From Dethiosulfatarculus sandiegensis (lineage in GTDB: Bacteria; Desulfobacterota; Desulfarculia; Desulfarculales; Desulfarculaceae): a stretch of 64,000 nt of DNA. Of the stretch, positions 27,522 through 36,748 are shown piece by piece. The notes beneath the pieces are model-generated. The model did not search any database. It saw only the letters and a list, made by a program, of their open reading frames with translations, and was not told where the DNA came from. Location of the stretch: contig NZ_AZAC01000016.1 of assembly GCF_000931935.2 (NCBI RefSeq), positions 1-64,000 on the forward strand. Reading direction: 5' to 3'. Within the stretch, counting starts at the first letter, position 1. Each line of letters begins with the position of its first letter. The translations under genes and the position numbers were made by a program.

Positions 27522-29978
27522 ATGTTTAGAAAACTTAAATTCATTCAGTGTATTCTTTTTTTTCTCTTCTTGTTTTCAGGTGGGGGAAGTGAACTGTTCT
27601 GTCTCCCTGTAATCCCGGCCAGTGCCTCTGATCACATTATTGCCAGAGGCGACAAAAATATTCCTCCCCATGAGTTTTTAGATGAAACAGGCAAACCCAG
27701 CGGTTTTAACGCAGATATAACGAGAGCTGTAGCCAAGGCGACCGGGCTTAAGGTCAAGTTGGACTACGGAGCTTGGGACCAGGTTCGCAAGCAACTGGAG
27801 AACGGTGAAATTGACCTGCTCACCGGTATGTTTTATTCAAAAGAGCGGGCCCGCCTGGTGGATTTCTCCAGACCCCACCTCATAGCCACCTATGCTGTTT
27901 TTGTCCGCAATGGCTCGGAAATTAAAAATTTTTCGGAAATAAAAGGTCATTATGTTCTGGTTGAGAAAGGTGATTTTGCCGATGATTATCTGACCGGCCA
28001 AAAAATTTACAATAATATTGTCAGAGTGGAAAATCCTGGTCGGGCCTTACGCCTGTTGGCTGCCGGTCAGTATGATTGCGCTGTGTTACCCAGGTTGATA
28101 GGTGTGTATTTTATTGATCATAACGGCCTGGATAATCTTTGTACTGTGGGAGAGCCTATTCTGCCCAGGAAATATTGCTTTGCCGTAAAAAAGGGCGATA
28201 CCAAGCTTTTAGCCAGCCTAAATGAAGGGCTTTCCATAATCAACAACACCGGTGAATATGAACGCATCTATCAGAAATGGTTTGGCGAGGTGGAGCGTAA
28301 AGACAAGGCCAAGGCTGTGCTGAAGACGGCCTTTTGGATTTTAACCCCGGTTTTTATTCTTTTAATCCTGGCCTTGTTGTGGACCAGGTCCCTAAAACAC
28401 CAGGTGTTTTCAAAGACCAGGGAACTGGTAAATGAGCTGGGAGAACGTAAAAAGGCGGAAGAGAGCCTTAAGGAAAGCGAGGAGAAATATCGTCTTTTAG
28501 TCAATAATGCCGCAGAGGCGATTTTTATTCTGCAAGAGGGTAAGATCTGTTTTGCCAACCCCACTTTTATCAGACTTCTAGGTGTTTCTGAGAGCGAATT
28601 ACCCAACATGCCGTTCAGTGATTTTGCGAGTCATGATAAAAAGGATTTAGATTCCGAATTTTTTCCAGAACAGCTGGAGGGTGAAGAGGTTCAATCTGAA
28701 TATCGGTTGGAACTTACAAGCAAAAAGGGGCAATCCGTTTGGCTTGATTTGAATTTGGCTCCCGTCACCTGGCAGGACAAGCCCGCCACCCTTTGCATGG
28801 CCAGGGATATAACCGAGCAGAAAAGCATGGAGGCTCAACTTCGTCATTCTCAGAAAATGGAAGCCATCGGCACCCTGGCTGGAGGGATAGCTCATGATTT
28901 CAATAACATACTGGGAGGCATATTGGGTTATGCCGAACTCGGACTTTTAAGGGAATCTCAACACGAGTCCAATCAAAAAGAACTCGAAGGGGTGATAACC
29001 GCCACCCAAAAGGCCAGTCGGCTGGTCCAGCAGATATTGACCTTCAGCCGCCATATGTCCTCTGATCTGAAGCCGCTTAGTGTGAATGAACAGGTTTTGC
29101 ATTCAGTGGCCCTTTTGGAGCGCACCATTCCCAAGATGATAAGTATAGAGCTTGATTTGGCCCCCGATATTAAGCCTGTAAAGGGGGATGAAAACCAGCT
29201 GGAACAGATGCTGTTGAACTTGGGCGGCAATGCCAAAGACGCCATGCCGGACGGCGGGGTTTTGGGAATCAGCACTTATAATAAATATTTTTCAGAGGAC
29301 CACAGCTCCCTTGGCCTGTCAGCCGGGGATTATGCGGTTATAAAGGTCTCTGATACGGGCCAGGGAATCCAACCTGAAATCATGTCCAAAATATTTGATC
29401 CGTTTTTTACCACCAAGGAAGTGGGCAAGGGAACAGGCTTGGGGCTTTCCTCTGTTTTTGGGGTGGTAAAGGGCCATGGCGGGCAGATTACCTGTTCCAG
29501 CCAAGTCGGCAAGGGGACTGTGTTTGAGATTTTCCTGCCGACCACCAAGGCGATTATAAAACGGCAGGGATCGGATTCCGTTTTCTCCTTTTCTGAAAAG
29601 GAGTCAAGTGGAGCCACTATTTTACTGGTTGACGACGAAGAGCCCTTACGCCAGGTGGGGAGTCAGGTGCTTACTGCCAGGGGATTCAAGGCCTTGACAG
29701 CAGAAAGCGGTGAAAGGGCGCTTGAGATCTATAAAAAACGTTTTGATGAGATAGCTCTGGTTGTTTTGGATGTGGGCATGCCCGGTATGGGGGGACACCA
29801 GTGCCTGGCTGAACTGCTGGCCTTCGATCCAAAGGTCAAGGTGATTATCGCAAGCGGTTATGCCATGCGGGGGAAAGGCAAAGATACTCTGGCCTTGGGG
29901 GCAAGGGGGTATCTGGGCAAACCCTATGGGCAAAATGAGTTGCTAAGGAAAATTAAGGAAATTCTCAAAGAAACCTGA
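27522..29978 (+). CDS. Hybrid histidine kinase with periplasmic solute-binding (SBP_bac_3) sensor domain
   Basis: 818 residues. A signal peptide (hydrophobic ILFFLFLFSGGG) is followed by an amino-acid-binding-protein-like domain (about 38-262) with KPSGFNADITRAVAKATGLK and the GEIDLLTGMFYSKERARLVDF block. A membrane segment is at about 270-290. Then come a PAS domain (about 320-440), HisKA with His458 (IAHDFNNILGGILGYAEL), an HATPase domain (GTGLGLSSVFGVVKGHGG) and a receiver with Asp750 (LVVLDVGMPGMGG). This is an EvgS-like layout: binding of a small periplasmic ligand changes kinase output. No obvious ribosome site precedes the ATG. No response-regulator gene adjoins. Confidence 0.91.
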   Translation: MFRKLKFIQCILFFLFLFSGGGSELFCLPVIPASASDHIIARGDKNIPPHEFLDETGKPSGFNADITRAVAKATGLKVKLDYGAWDQVRKQLENGEIDLLTGMFYSKERARLVDFSRPHLIATYAVFVRNGSEIKNFSEIKGHYVLVEKGDFADDYLTGQKIYNNIVRVENPGRALRLLAAGQYDCAVLPRLIGVYFIDHNGLDNLCTVGEPILPRKYCFAVKKGDTKLLASLNEGLSIINNTGEYERIYQKWFGEVERKDKAKAVLKTAFWILTPVFILLILALLWTRSLKHQVFSKTRELVNELGERKKAEESLKESEEKYRLLVNNAAEAIFILQEGKICFANPTFIRLLGVSESELPNMPFSDFASHDKKDLDSEFFPEQLEGEEVQSEYRLELTSKKGQSVWLDLNLAPVTWQDKPATLCMARDITEQKSMEAQLRHSQKMEAIGTLAGGIAHDFNNILGGILGYAELGLLRESQHESNQKELEGVITATQKASRLVQQILTFSRHMSSDLKPLSVNEQVLHSVALLERTIPKMISIELDLAPDIKPVKGDENQLEQMLLNLGGNAKDAMPDGGVLGISTYNKYFSEDHSSLGLSAGDYAVIKVSDTGQGIQPEIMSKIFDPFFTTKEVGKGTGLGLSSVFGVVKGHGGQITCSSQVGKGTVFEIFLPTTKAIIKRQGSDSVFSFSEKESSGATILLVDDEEPLRQVGSQVLTARGFKALTAESGERALEIYKKRFDEIALVVLDVGMPGMGGHQCLAELLAFDPKVKVIIASGYAMRGKGKDTLALGARGYLGKPYGQNELLRKIKEILKET

Positions 29979-30105
29979 ACAACTCAGCTGATTTTAAGGT
30001 GATTTTATTAATACGGGTTTTATGAAAATAATCGCCTGCTTTATCCCCTGGCGGGAGAAGCCTTTTCCGGAACAGATTCGGGCCTGCCTGCCTTTATCAG
30101 GAATG

Positions 30106-31239
30106 CTAGTCTCCGGCTGCCGCCAGTATGTTGGTAATAGTCTCTACCAGGTCATGCCTTCCTCTGGATTTCAGGTCGTCAATCATTTCCCGCCAATAGA
30201 TATAGCGATTTTTTTCCAATATATCTTCTGCCTTAAGCATATCCGGCGTGATTTTATTTGTAGGGAAGGCCCGGCACTTGTCAAGCGCTCCAATGGCTTC
30301 CAGCTCCGCCATGGTGCGTACGCATTTTTCGCAACGCCCGCAGTTGTATTGGTTCTTGGCATTGGCAAAGCACACCCGCATGTTGTTGAGGCCTGTTTCC
30401 CATTCACTTACCAGCCGCACTTTTTCCAGCCTGCTCATGATCAGGTCCCGGTGCCTGAACAAAAGGCTGTAAGAGGAATATTCCGGGTCGATCATGGGGT
30501 GGGATGCACAAGGATTTAGATTGGGAATATCATAAGAGGAGGCAATGTAAAGCAGGTCAAACCGTTTGTCCAAGGCATGCCCGCATGCCGCCAATACCGC
30601 ACCGAAAAACACCTTTATCCAGAACATGCGGGAGTCGGCCAAATGGCGAATATTGGTTAACATGGGAATAAGGGTAAGCCCCGCGTCAGCCGCCACCTCG
30701 GCCATGGCCGCCTTGGCCCTGTCAAAAACGTGCTGCTTGGCTCCCCACTTTAAGCGTCCGCCAATATCGAAACCGTGGATCAGGATTCCGTCTTTGATAT
30801 AGGCGGGATGATCCGGTGAAAACCGCTGATGGTTGCTATAGAGCGCCGCCAGGGAGTCTATTCCCCCGGAAAGAAAGATTCCCGTTCGTTTGCGTGGGGC
30901 GCCCAGACGCGGCTTAGTTAAGGATTCCACTTCCAAAACAGGGCCTTGCCCGTCTTTGCCGTACCAGTGGGCAAAATGGGCCATAATGGTGTTCAACCCC
31001 TCCAGGAAGTTGGGGCATACGGGATAGTCCATTTTTATACGTTTTTCAGCGTGAAAAATGGCCGGCGGCAGACAGCCCGCCAAAAAGGAGTGAGGATTTG
31101 CGTCCAGGTCCTGGGCGAATTCAGCCGGTGTTTCAAAGAACACGGTAATGGCAGGGCGGTCTGAATCCTCCCATTCAACTTTGGCGCTGGCTTTGGCTGT
31201 TTCCGTGTTAATTTCCAGCTTTAGGTCTCTGATTCGCAT
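30106..31239 (-). CDS. PP-loop ATP pyrophosphatase-like enzyme related to QueC
   Basis: 377 residues from the ATG at 31239 (GGAG seven bases upstream). The PP-loop is FLSGGIDSLAALYS (ATP activation), and a zinc-type NCGRCEKCVRT motif lies in the C-terminal third, both as in 7-cyano-7-deazaguanine synthase. It is about 140 residues longer than QueC, with an extra N-terminal beta-rich region (1-110). The surrounding genes have no preQ0 pathway partners (QueD, QueE, FolE). It therefore probably activates a carboxyl or carbonyl group on another molecule, forming an adenylate that ammonia or a thiol attacks. It stands alone between a kinase gene and a divergent REC-TPR gene. Confidence 0.75.
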   Translation of the reverse strand: MRIRDLKLEINTETAKASAKVEWEDSDRPAITVFFETPAEFAQDLDANPHSFLAGCLPPAIFHAEKRIKMDYPVCPNFLEGLNTIMAHFAHWYGKDGQGPVLEVESLTKPRLGAPRKRTGIFLSGGIDSLAALYSNHQRFSPDHPAYIKDGILIHGFDIGGRLKWGAKQHVFDRAKAAMAEVAADAGLTLIPMLTNIRHLADSRMFWIKVFFGAVLAACGHALDKRFDLLYIASSYDIPNLNPCASHPMIDPEYSSYSLLFRHRDLIMSRLEKVRLVSEWETGLNNMRVCFANAKNQYNCGRCEKCVRTMAELEAIGALDKCRAFPTNKITPDMLKAEDILEKNRYIYWREMIDDLKSRGRHDLVETITNILAAAGD

Positions 31240-31608
31240 ACCCCGGCTCCAATTCGAACAGCGGTTTTTTTGAGAATTGGCGAATATGTTGCCGCTCAAG
31301 GCCCGGCTTGTCAAGTATGGTTGAAAACACCCTGATTTAACGGGTGAATTATTTCCTATTCATCCGGTTGCAAATAACGGACTCAGTGACATTTTACTTG
31401 CCAGATTTGGTTTTGTTAATTTATAGTTACAACACACTTAAGACAAAAGTGAATTGAGAATCATTTAAAAGCATATACGATTTTAAAAATTACCTATAAC
31501 GTCAATTGTGGATATTATTAAAGAACTTTGTTACTTTTTTTAGTATTCAGTGTAAAATATTTTTGGACAAATATTTAGTTTTTATTTTTAAAAAAGATTT
31601 TGGAAAAC
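31240..31608. other. Divergent AT-rich intergenic region
   Basis: 369 bp between the PP-loop gene (minus) and the REC-TPR gene (plus). It is very AT-rich after 31400, and a TAAAAT hexamer lies at 31553-31558. No -35 box, dyad or small gene could be supported. Confidence 0.35.
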
Positions 31609-33387
31609 ATGCGAAATGAAATCAACAATGAATGGTTGATGCAGCGTCTGACCCGATTACAAAGGGTGGCCGACAGACAGGCGAATGTCATTGTTATTGA
31701 AGATATGCCCACCATGCGTCTTTTACTGGTGCAAACAATCAGGCAGATGGGTTTTAAAAATGTTCACAGGGCCGCAAATGGTAAACAGGGCCTGGAGTTG
31801 ATTAAGCAACATCATTGTGATCTGGCCATTGTAGATTGGGTCATGCCTCATATGACTGGGCTGGAATTACTTGAAAAAATTAGAGATTTAGATGATTATT
31901 CTGACATGATCTTTGTTATGGTCACAGCCGAATCTCATGAGGTGAATGTGGTCAGGGGAGTGGAGGAAAGAGTTGATACATATCTTACTAAACCGGTAAA
32001 TATGTATAAACTGACCAGAAGGCTTAACGAGATACTTTTTCGCAGAGAAACCGAATCCAGGTGCGCCTTGCAATTCGCTTCCGGCAGGCAGGAAGCAGCT
32101 TTAAAGAAAATGGGTGCTGTAGCTAAAAAAATGCCCGAAGCCAAGTGGCCTTTGGCTAATCTTGCCAAAATGTATGCCCGCAGCGGGCGTTTTGATATCG
32201 CAGAAAAATATTTCCAGCAAATACTAAAGCGTGATTCTTCTACTACCTATGTTTTAGTTGAATTGGGTAAAATAAAGGAACGAGAAGGGGACACTGAAGC
32301 CGCTCTTAAATATTACCATCGCGCTATATATAGAAATAATCAATTTTTTCGCGCTTACGATGTAATTGCCGAGGCCTTGTTGAGCCAGGGTAATAAGGAA
32401 GACGCCCTGTTGGCCCTGGAGACGGCCATGCAAAACGGAGGCACCGAGAGCGCCGGGCGTCAGGAACTGTTCGCTGATCTACTGTTAGATGAAAACCGAT
32501 TTGAAGAGGCGGAGAGCGCCCTGCGCAAGGCCATGGAATTGAAACCCCAGGTTTATGTTATTCCACGTAAATTTAGAATCGCTAAATGTTGCCTGGCTCA
32601 GGGGAAGGTGGATGAGGGCATAGAGGTTTTGGAAGAGGTGGTGAAAAGCGCCAAACGTGATCAGGCGCAGGAAAGACTGGAAGCCTCACTACTAATAGGT
32701 AAAAGCCACCTGGCCAACGGAGATGTGGAAAAGGCGGTCACCATGTTTGAACGCCTGATAGAACCGCACACCTGGCCGGGTAAATACATGCCCGAAGCCA
32801 AGTACAATCTGTTAAAGACCATAGGCAAGGTTTACCTGCAAACAGGAAATGTTCACCAAGCCTCCAAATATTTTTATGACTCAGTATTACTGAACCTTGA
32901 TGATCAGGAAAATATTAAGGATATAGGCTATTACGCCGATTCTTTGGGCTTCCCCGAGTTGGGGGGGGCTATTGAAGAAAAAATCAGCGACTTGCGGTCC
33001 AGGGTGGAGGCATGCGCCGAAGAGGGCAGGGTGCTGGTTGAAAGAGGAGAATACGACGCCGCTCATAAAGCCTATGACCAGGGGCTCAGGATTGATCCCA
33101 ATTCAGGCAGGCTTTACTTCAACAAGGGTAGACTTTTTCTGCGCATGGACGAGATGGAGCGATGCTTTATCTACATGGAAAGGGCCTTGGAGTTTGGTCT
33201 GGCCAATCGGGATGCGGAGTTGGTGGCCAAGGTGGCTCAGACCTATTTGGAGCAGGATAATTTTCCCCGCACCAGGCGCATTTTAGAGCTGGCCCACGAA
33301 CTGGATCTTGAAGATGAAAGTATTCATAGTGTAGTTGATATGTTACAGGCCAGACAACCGGCGGTGGGCCATGCCTTGACCGGTTAA
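31609..33387 (+). CDS. Response regulator receiver domain fused to TPR repeats
   Basis: 592 residues from the ATG at 31609. A TTG three codons upstream (31600) is an alternative, and the ribosome site is weak. The receiver domain (about 18-140) has the acidic pair VIEDMP, phospho-acceptor Asp76 (IVDWVMPHMTG), the VTAE threonine and the TKP lysine, so it should be phosphorylated. The remainder is a tetratricopeptide array of about ten helical pairs (for example AEKYFQQILKRDSSTTYVLV, KYYHRAIYRNNQFFRAYDVI). There is no DNA-binding or enzymatic output domain, so it probably acts through protein contacts. The phosphodonor could be one of the hybrid kinases upstream. Confidence 0.9.
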   Translation: MRNEINNEWLMQRLTRLQRVADRQANVIVIEDMPTMRLLLVQTIRQMGFKNVHRAANGKQGLELIKQHHCDLAIVDWVMPHMTGLELLEKIRDLDDYSDMIFVMVTAESHEVNVVRGVEERVDTYLTKPVNMYKLTRRLNEILFRRETESRCALQFASGRQEAALKKMGAVAKKMPEAKWPLANLAKMYARSGRFDIAEKYFQQILKRDSSTTYVLVELGKIKEREGDTEAALKYYHRAIYRNNQFFRAYDVIAEALLSQGNKEDALLALETAMQNGGTESAGRQELFADLLLDENRFEEAESALRKAMELKPQVYVIPRKFRIAKCCLAQGKVDEGIEVLEEVVKSAKRDQAQERLEASLLIGKSHLANGDVEKAVTMFERLIEPHTWPGKYMPEAKYNLLKTIGKVYLQTGNVHQASKYFYDSVLLNLDDQENIKDIGYYADSLGFPELGGAIEEKISDLRSRVEACAEEGRVLVERGEYDAAHKAYDQGLRIDPNSGRLYFNKGRLFLRMDEMERCFIYMERALEFGLANRDAELVAKVAQTYLEQDNFPRTRRILELAHELDLEDESIHSVVDMLQARQPAVGHALTG

Positions 33388-33392
33388 TTCCC

Positions 33393-33413
33393 ATAAGGGG
33401 GGCGTCCCCTTAT
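33393..33413. terminator. Bidirectional terminator between convergent genes
   Basis: ATAAGGGG at 33393-33400 and CCCCTTAT at 33406-33413 form a perfect 8-bp stem with a 5-base loop. It lies six bases after the REC-TPR stop and overlaps the stop of the GIY-YIG gene. Confidence 0.6.
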
Positions 33414-33718
33414 TTCGCTTCAGATAAAAATGTCGGTAGGCGGCCGGATTTGACCATTATTTCCTTTTGGATTTTCTTAAGTCCCTTTATCTGCTTTTCA
33501 AGTTTAAGGGCGGCGGGGCGGTCGGGACAGGGGGCCTTGAATACCATTTGGGCAGGCAGCCGGGTCCTGGTGTAGCGGGAGGCTGTGCCTTGGTTGTGTT
33601 GCTTAAGCCTGCGCTCGGGATCATTGGTGATGCCGCAATAAAGAGAATTGTCCTTAAGCCTGAGCAGATAGACCCACCAGCCTGCAATTGAACCGCTTCT
33701 GATTTGCTTTTCTTGCAT
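33410..33718 (-). CDS. GIY-YIG nuclease-superfamily protein (YhbQ/URI type)
   Basis: 102 residues from the ATG at 33718. The start at 33787 would place 23 extra residues inside the ABC-F gene. The domain core is WWVYLLRLKDNSLYCGITND followed by PERRLKQHNQGTASRYT. This has VYLL and YCGI in place of GIY and YIG, the catalytic Arg (ERRLKQH) and a later Glu (LKLEKQIKGL). Small stand-alone proteins of this type are widespread, and most have no known substrate. The gene begins nine bases after the ABC-F stop and probably shares its transcript. Confidence 0.88.
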   Translation of the reverse strand: MQEKQIRSGSIAGWWVYLLRLKDNSLYCGITNDPERRLKQHNQGTASRYTRTRLPAQMVFKAPCPDRPAALKLEKQIKGLKKIQKEIMVKSGRLPTFLSEAK

Positions 33719-33726
33719 CTGCGTGA

Positions 33727-35628
33727 TCACACCCGGCCGTTTTTGGCTTCTTCCGCCGCCTTTTGTATGGATTCCAGCTCTTCCCATCTTTCCAAAAGGC
33801 TTTCCATTTCCCCTTCCAATTCCTCCAGCCTGGTTTTGGCCTTGGCCACCTGGTCTCCTTCCTGGCGATAAAAATCGGGAGCACTCATGGCCTGTTCCAG
33901 GTCTGCCTGCTCTTTTTCCAATCCTTCCAAAAGAGCGGGCAGGTCTTCCAGCTCCCTTTCCTGTTTCCAGGTCAGTTTGGGCTGGGCCTGCTTTATACGC
34001 CTGGGTTTGGTTTTTTTTATGGATGAATTATTTTCTTTTTCCCGGCTTTTGCTTTGGCTAAGCCAGTCATCATAGCCGCCGGCATATTCGGTTACCACTC
34101 CCTTGGAATCAATGACCAGGGTGCTGGTCACCACGTTGTTGATAAAGGCGCGATCGTGGCTGACCAGGAGAACTGTTCCATTATATTCAACTAAAAGTGA
34201 TTCCAGGAGTTCAAGGGTGTCTGTATCCAGGTCATTGGTCGGTTCGTCCAAAACCAGCAGATTGGAGGGCTGGGTGAAGAGCTTGGCCAACAACAGGCGG
34301 TTGCGCTCCCCGCCGGAAAGGGTCTTGACCGGGCTTTGAGCCCTTTGGGCAGAGAAAAGAAAATCCTTCAGATAAGAGATAACGTGTTTTTGTCTGCCGT
34401 TTATGACAATGGTGTCCGCATCCGGATTGATATTTTGGGCCACAGTCTTTTCCTGATCCAGGGTTTGGCGCAACTGGTCAAAATAGGCCGGTTTTATTCT
34501 GGCTCCCCTTTTTATCTCTCCGCTTTGCGGGGTGAGGCTGCCGAGCAGAAGACGTAAGAGCGTGGTCTTGCCGCTGCCGTTGGGACCCACTATGCCGACT
34601 TTATCTCCCCAGAGAATAATGGTCTTCAACTGCTTGATTATCTGCTTTTCGGGCTCATAGCCAAAGCTTATATCTCGGGCCGTCGCCACCAGCTTGCCGG
34701 AGCGCTCGGCTTCTTGGGCCAGCATGCTGACAGAACCGGTGCGTTGCCTTCTCTGGGACCTTTGTTCACGCATCTCCATAAGGGCCCGGACCCTGCCTTC
34801 ATTCCTGGTGCGGCGCGCTTTGAGTCCCTTGCGCAGCCAGGTCTCTTCCTCGACAATTTTGCGATCCTGCCTTGCCCAACGGGCCTGCTCGTTTTCCCGG
34901 GCTTTTTCTTTGCGGTTTATAAAGGTGGGATAGTCGCAGGCCCAGTCGGTCAGCCGTCCTCTGTCCAATTCCACAATGCGGGTGGCAAGGTTTCTTAAGA
35001 ACATGCGGTCGTGGGTGATAAATATAAGCGTTGTGGTCTGTTGAGCCAGATAACTCTCCAGCCAGGTGATGCTTTCAATATCCAAGTGGTTGGTCGGCTC
35101 GTCCAGCATAAGAAGATCCGGGCCTGCAGCCAAGGTTCGGGCCAAAAGGGCCCTTCTTTGATAGCCTCCGGAAAGGGTCTCAAAGCGGGCCTTGGGATCC
35201 AGTTTCAGCTTGGTGAGAATGGATGTGATGTTTTGATGCAGGCTCCAGACCTTGTTCTCGTCCAAGTCTGCCATGATTTTTTGCCGCTCGTCTTCCGCGA
35301 GCAATTCATTTGCGGCGTAACCATGCTGCTCGGTAAGGAAAATACCCAGCTTGCCCAGGCCATGGGCAGCGACCTGGTAGAGGCTGCCGGAAACACCTGT
35401 GGGGTGCTCCTGGGGCAGCAAGGAGACTTTAAGGCCCTGGCGCCGCATGATCTGGCCCTGATCCGGGGGGAAGTCGCCATTTAAGAGATGGAGCAGGGTT
35501 GATTTGCCAACCCCGTTTCTTCCCACCAAGCCCATTTTCTGGCCTTCTTCAATGTGAAAATCCTGCTTGTCCAAAAGGGGCAATCCCCCAAAAGCCATAT
35601 TTATCTGCTGCATGGTCAAAAGGGCCAT
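33727..35628 (-). CDS. ABC-F family ATPase (Uup-like)
   Basis: 633 residues from the ATG at 35628. It has two ABC domains: the first with GLVGRNGVGKSTLLHLL, LSGGYQRRALLARTLAAGPD and MLDEPTNHLD; the second with GIVGPNGSGKTTLLRLL, LSGGERNRLLLAKL and VLDEPTNDLD. The linker is charged and helical. A C-terminal coiled coil (about 540-630) follows, as in Uup. There are no membrane segments. ABC-F proteins act on ribosomes; Uup is linked to ribosome maintenance and to DNA-structure or transposon-excision phenotypes. AAGG lies ten bases upstream of the start. Confidence 0.93.
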   Translation of the reverse strand: MALLTMQQINMAFGGLPLLDKQDFHIEEGQKMGLVGRNGVGKSTLLHLLNGDFPPDQGQIMRRQGLKVSLLPQEHPTGVSGSLYQVAAHGLGKLGIFLTEQHGYAANELLAEDERQKIMADLDENKVWSLHQNITSILTKLKLDPKARFETLSGGYQRRALLARTLAAGPDLLMLDEPTNHLDIESITWLESYLAQQTTTLIFITHDRMFLRNLATRIVELDRGRLTDWACDYPTFINRKEKARENEQARWARQDRKIVEEETWLRKGLKARRTRNEGRVRALMEMREQRSQRRQRTGSVSMLAQEAERSGKLVATARDISFGYEPEKQIIKQLKTIILWGDKVGIVGPNGSGKTTLLRLLLGSLTPQSGEIKRGARIKPAYFDQLRQTLDQEKTVAQNINPDADTIVINGRQKHVISYLKDFLFSAQRAQSPVKTLSGGERNRLLLAKLFTQPSNLLVLDEPTNDLDTDTLELLESLLVEYNGTVLLVSHDRAFINNVVTSTLVIDSKGVVTEYAGGYDDWLSQSKSREKENNSSIKKTKPRRIKQAQPKLTWKQERELEDLPALLEGLEKEQADLEQAMSAPDFYRQEGDQVAKAKTRLEELEGEMESLLERWEELESIQKAAEEAKNGRV

Positions 35629-35929
35629 TGTCAAAATACCTTTACGTTTTATACGGATATACTTTGAGGACATTTTCAGGTTGACAGTCCTCATTTTGGT
35701 TTTTAATATGGTCCAACCTTTTGTATTTGGTTGATTTTACTGCTCAGTTCTACTCAAACCACCTGGGTCGGTTTTGGACCCCGTGCGTAGTCCGGTCGAC
35801 CTGATATATTAACGGTCAATCGCCTGCAAGCCAACTAATGCGGAAGATTCAAGGTTGAAACAAAAACAACCATGCTTGCGGTTTTCGGTTAAAAAGTAAA
35901 ACATAAGAATATATTGCGGAGATAATTAT
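35629..35929. other. Divergent intergenic region, nothing further seen
   Basis: 301 bp between the ABC-F gene (minus) and the FadR-like gene (plus). Both promoters must be here, but no convincing promoter boxes, dyad or small gene were found. Confidence 0.35.
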
Positions 35930-36697
35930 ATGTCCGATAAAGGGCACGGTAAGGCCGTGACCAAAGGCAGCCTGAAAGCGGTTACGAAAAAAAAACTCTT
36001 TGAAGAAATCGTTAGGCAAATAAGGGATCTGATTGATAATGGAGACTTGAAGCCGGGAGATCAGCTGCCGCCCGAGCGTGAATTAGCTGAGATATTCAAG
36101 GTCTCCAGACATTCAGTGCGTGAAGCGATCCGCACCCTGGAAGAGCACGGCGTTTTGAAGAGCAGAAGGGGCAGCGGCACCTTTGTGGTGTTGGGCGAAC
36201 CAGACAATGTGGTGGATTATCTGGCCCAGGCCGTGGTCAGGGAAAAGGATAACTTGGCTGAAATTTTCCAATTCAGGCAAATGGTTGAGCCCCAAATTGC
36301 CGCCTTGGCCGCGCTTAACGCCAGTCCGGAGCATATTGATGAGCTTAGGCGGATACTAAAGCTGCAACAAAAAGAGACCAATATTTCCAAACAGATCCTT
36401 TTGGATAATGAATTCCATATGGCCCTGGCCAAGGCGGCAGGGAATTCGATTCTTTTAAATATTGTGGAAAGGGTGGGCGGAATTCTGGGCCAGTGCCGCA
36501 TGGAGGTTTATCAAAGCCAAAGGCGGTCCAAAATTTCAACCAAAGGTCACGAGGATATATTGGAAGCACTGGAGAGACAAGACAGCAGTTTGTGCGAAAA
36601 GGCCATGTCCGAGCACTTAAAGGATATTATCCGCATAGTGCTCGCCGATCATCTGGATTTTTTTGATAACCCCTTGCCGTTACAAACTAAGAATTAG
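35930..36697 (+). CDS. GntR-family regulator, FadR/FCD type
   Basis: 255 residues. After a short basic leader comes the GntR winged helix (about 22-90) with LPPERELAEIFKVSRHSVRE and AIRTLEEHGVLKSRRGSGTF, then an FCD domain (about 105-235). FCD metal-site residues are visible in DNEFHMALAKAAGNSILL and KGHEDILEALERQD. It converges on the nitrilase gene at 36749, so it is not in its operon; its target could still be that gene. The start is the ATG at 35930, with GGAG eight bases upstream. Confidence 0.9.
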   Translation: MSDKGHGKAVTKGSLKAVTKKKLFEEIVRQIRDLIDNGDLKPGDQLPPERELAEIFKVSRHSVREAIRTLEEHGVLKSRRGSGTFVVLGEPDNVVDYLAQAVVREKDNLAEIFQFRQMVEPQIAALAALNASPEHIDELRRILKLQQKETNISKQILLDNEFHMALAKAAGNSILLNIVERVGGILGQCRMEVYQSQRRSKISTKGHEDILEALERQDSSLCEKAMSEHLKDIIRIVLADHLDFFDNPLPLQTKN

Positions 36698-36748
36698 AAA
36701 CAAATTATGGGAAAAAACGCTGGACGGGGCAGTGCTTGCCGGTTTTGA

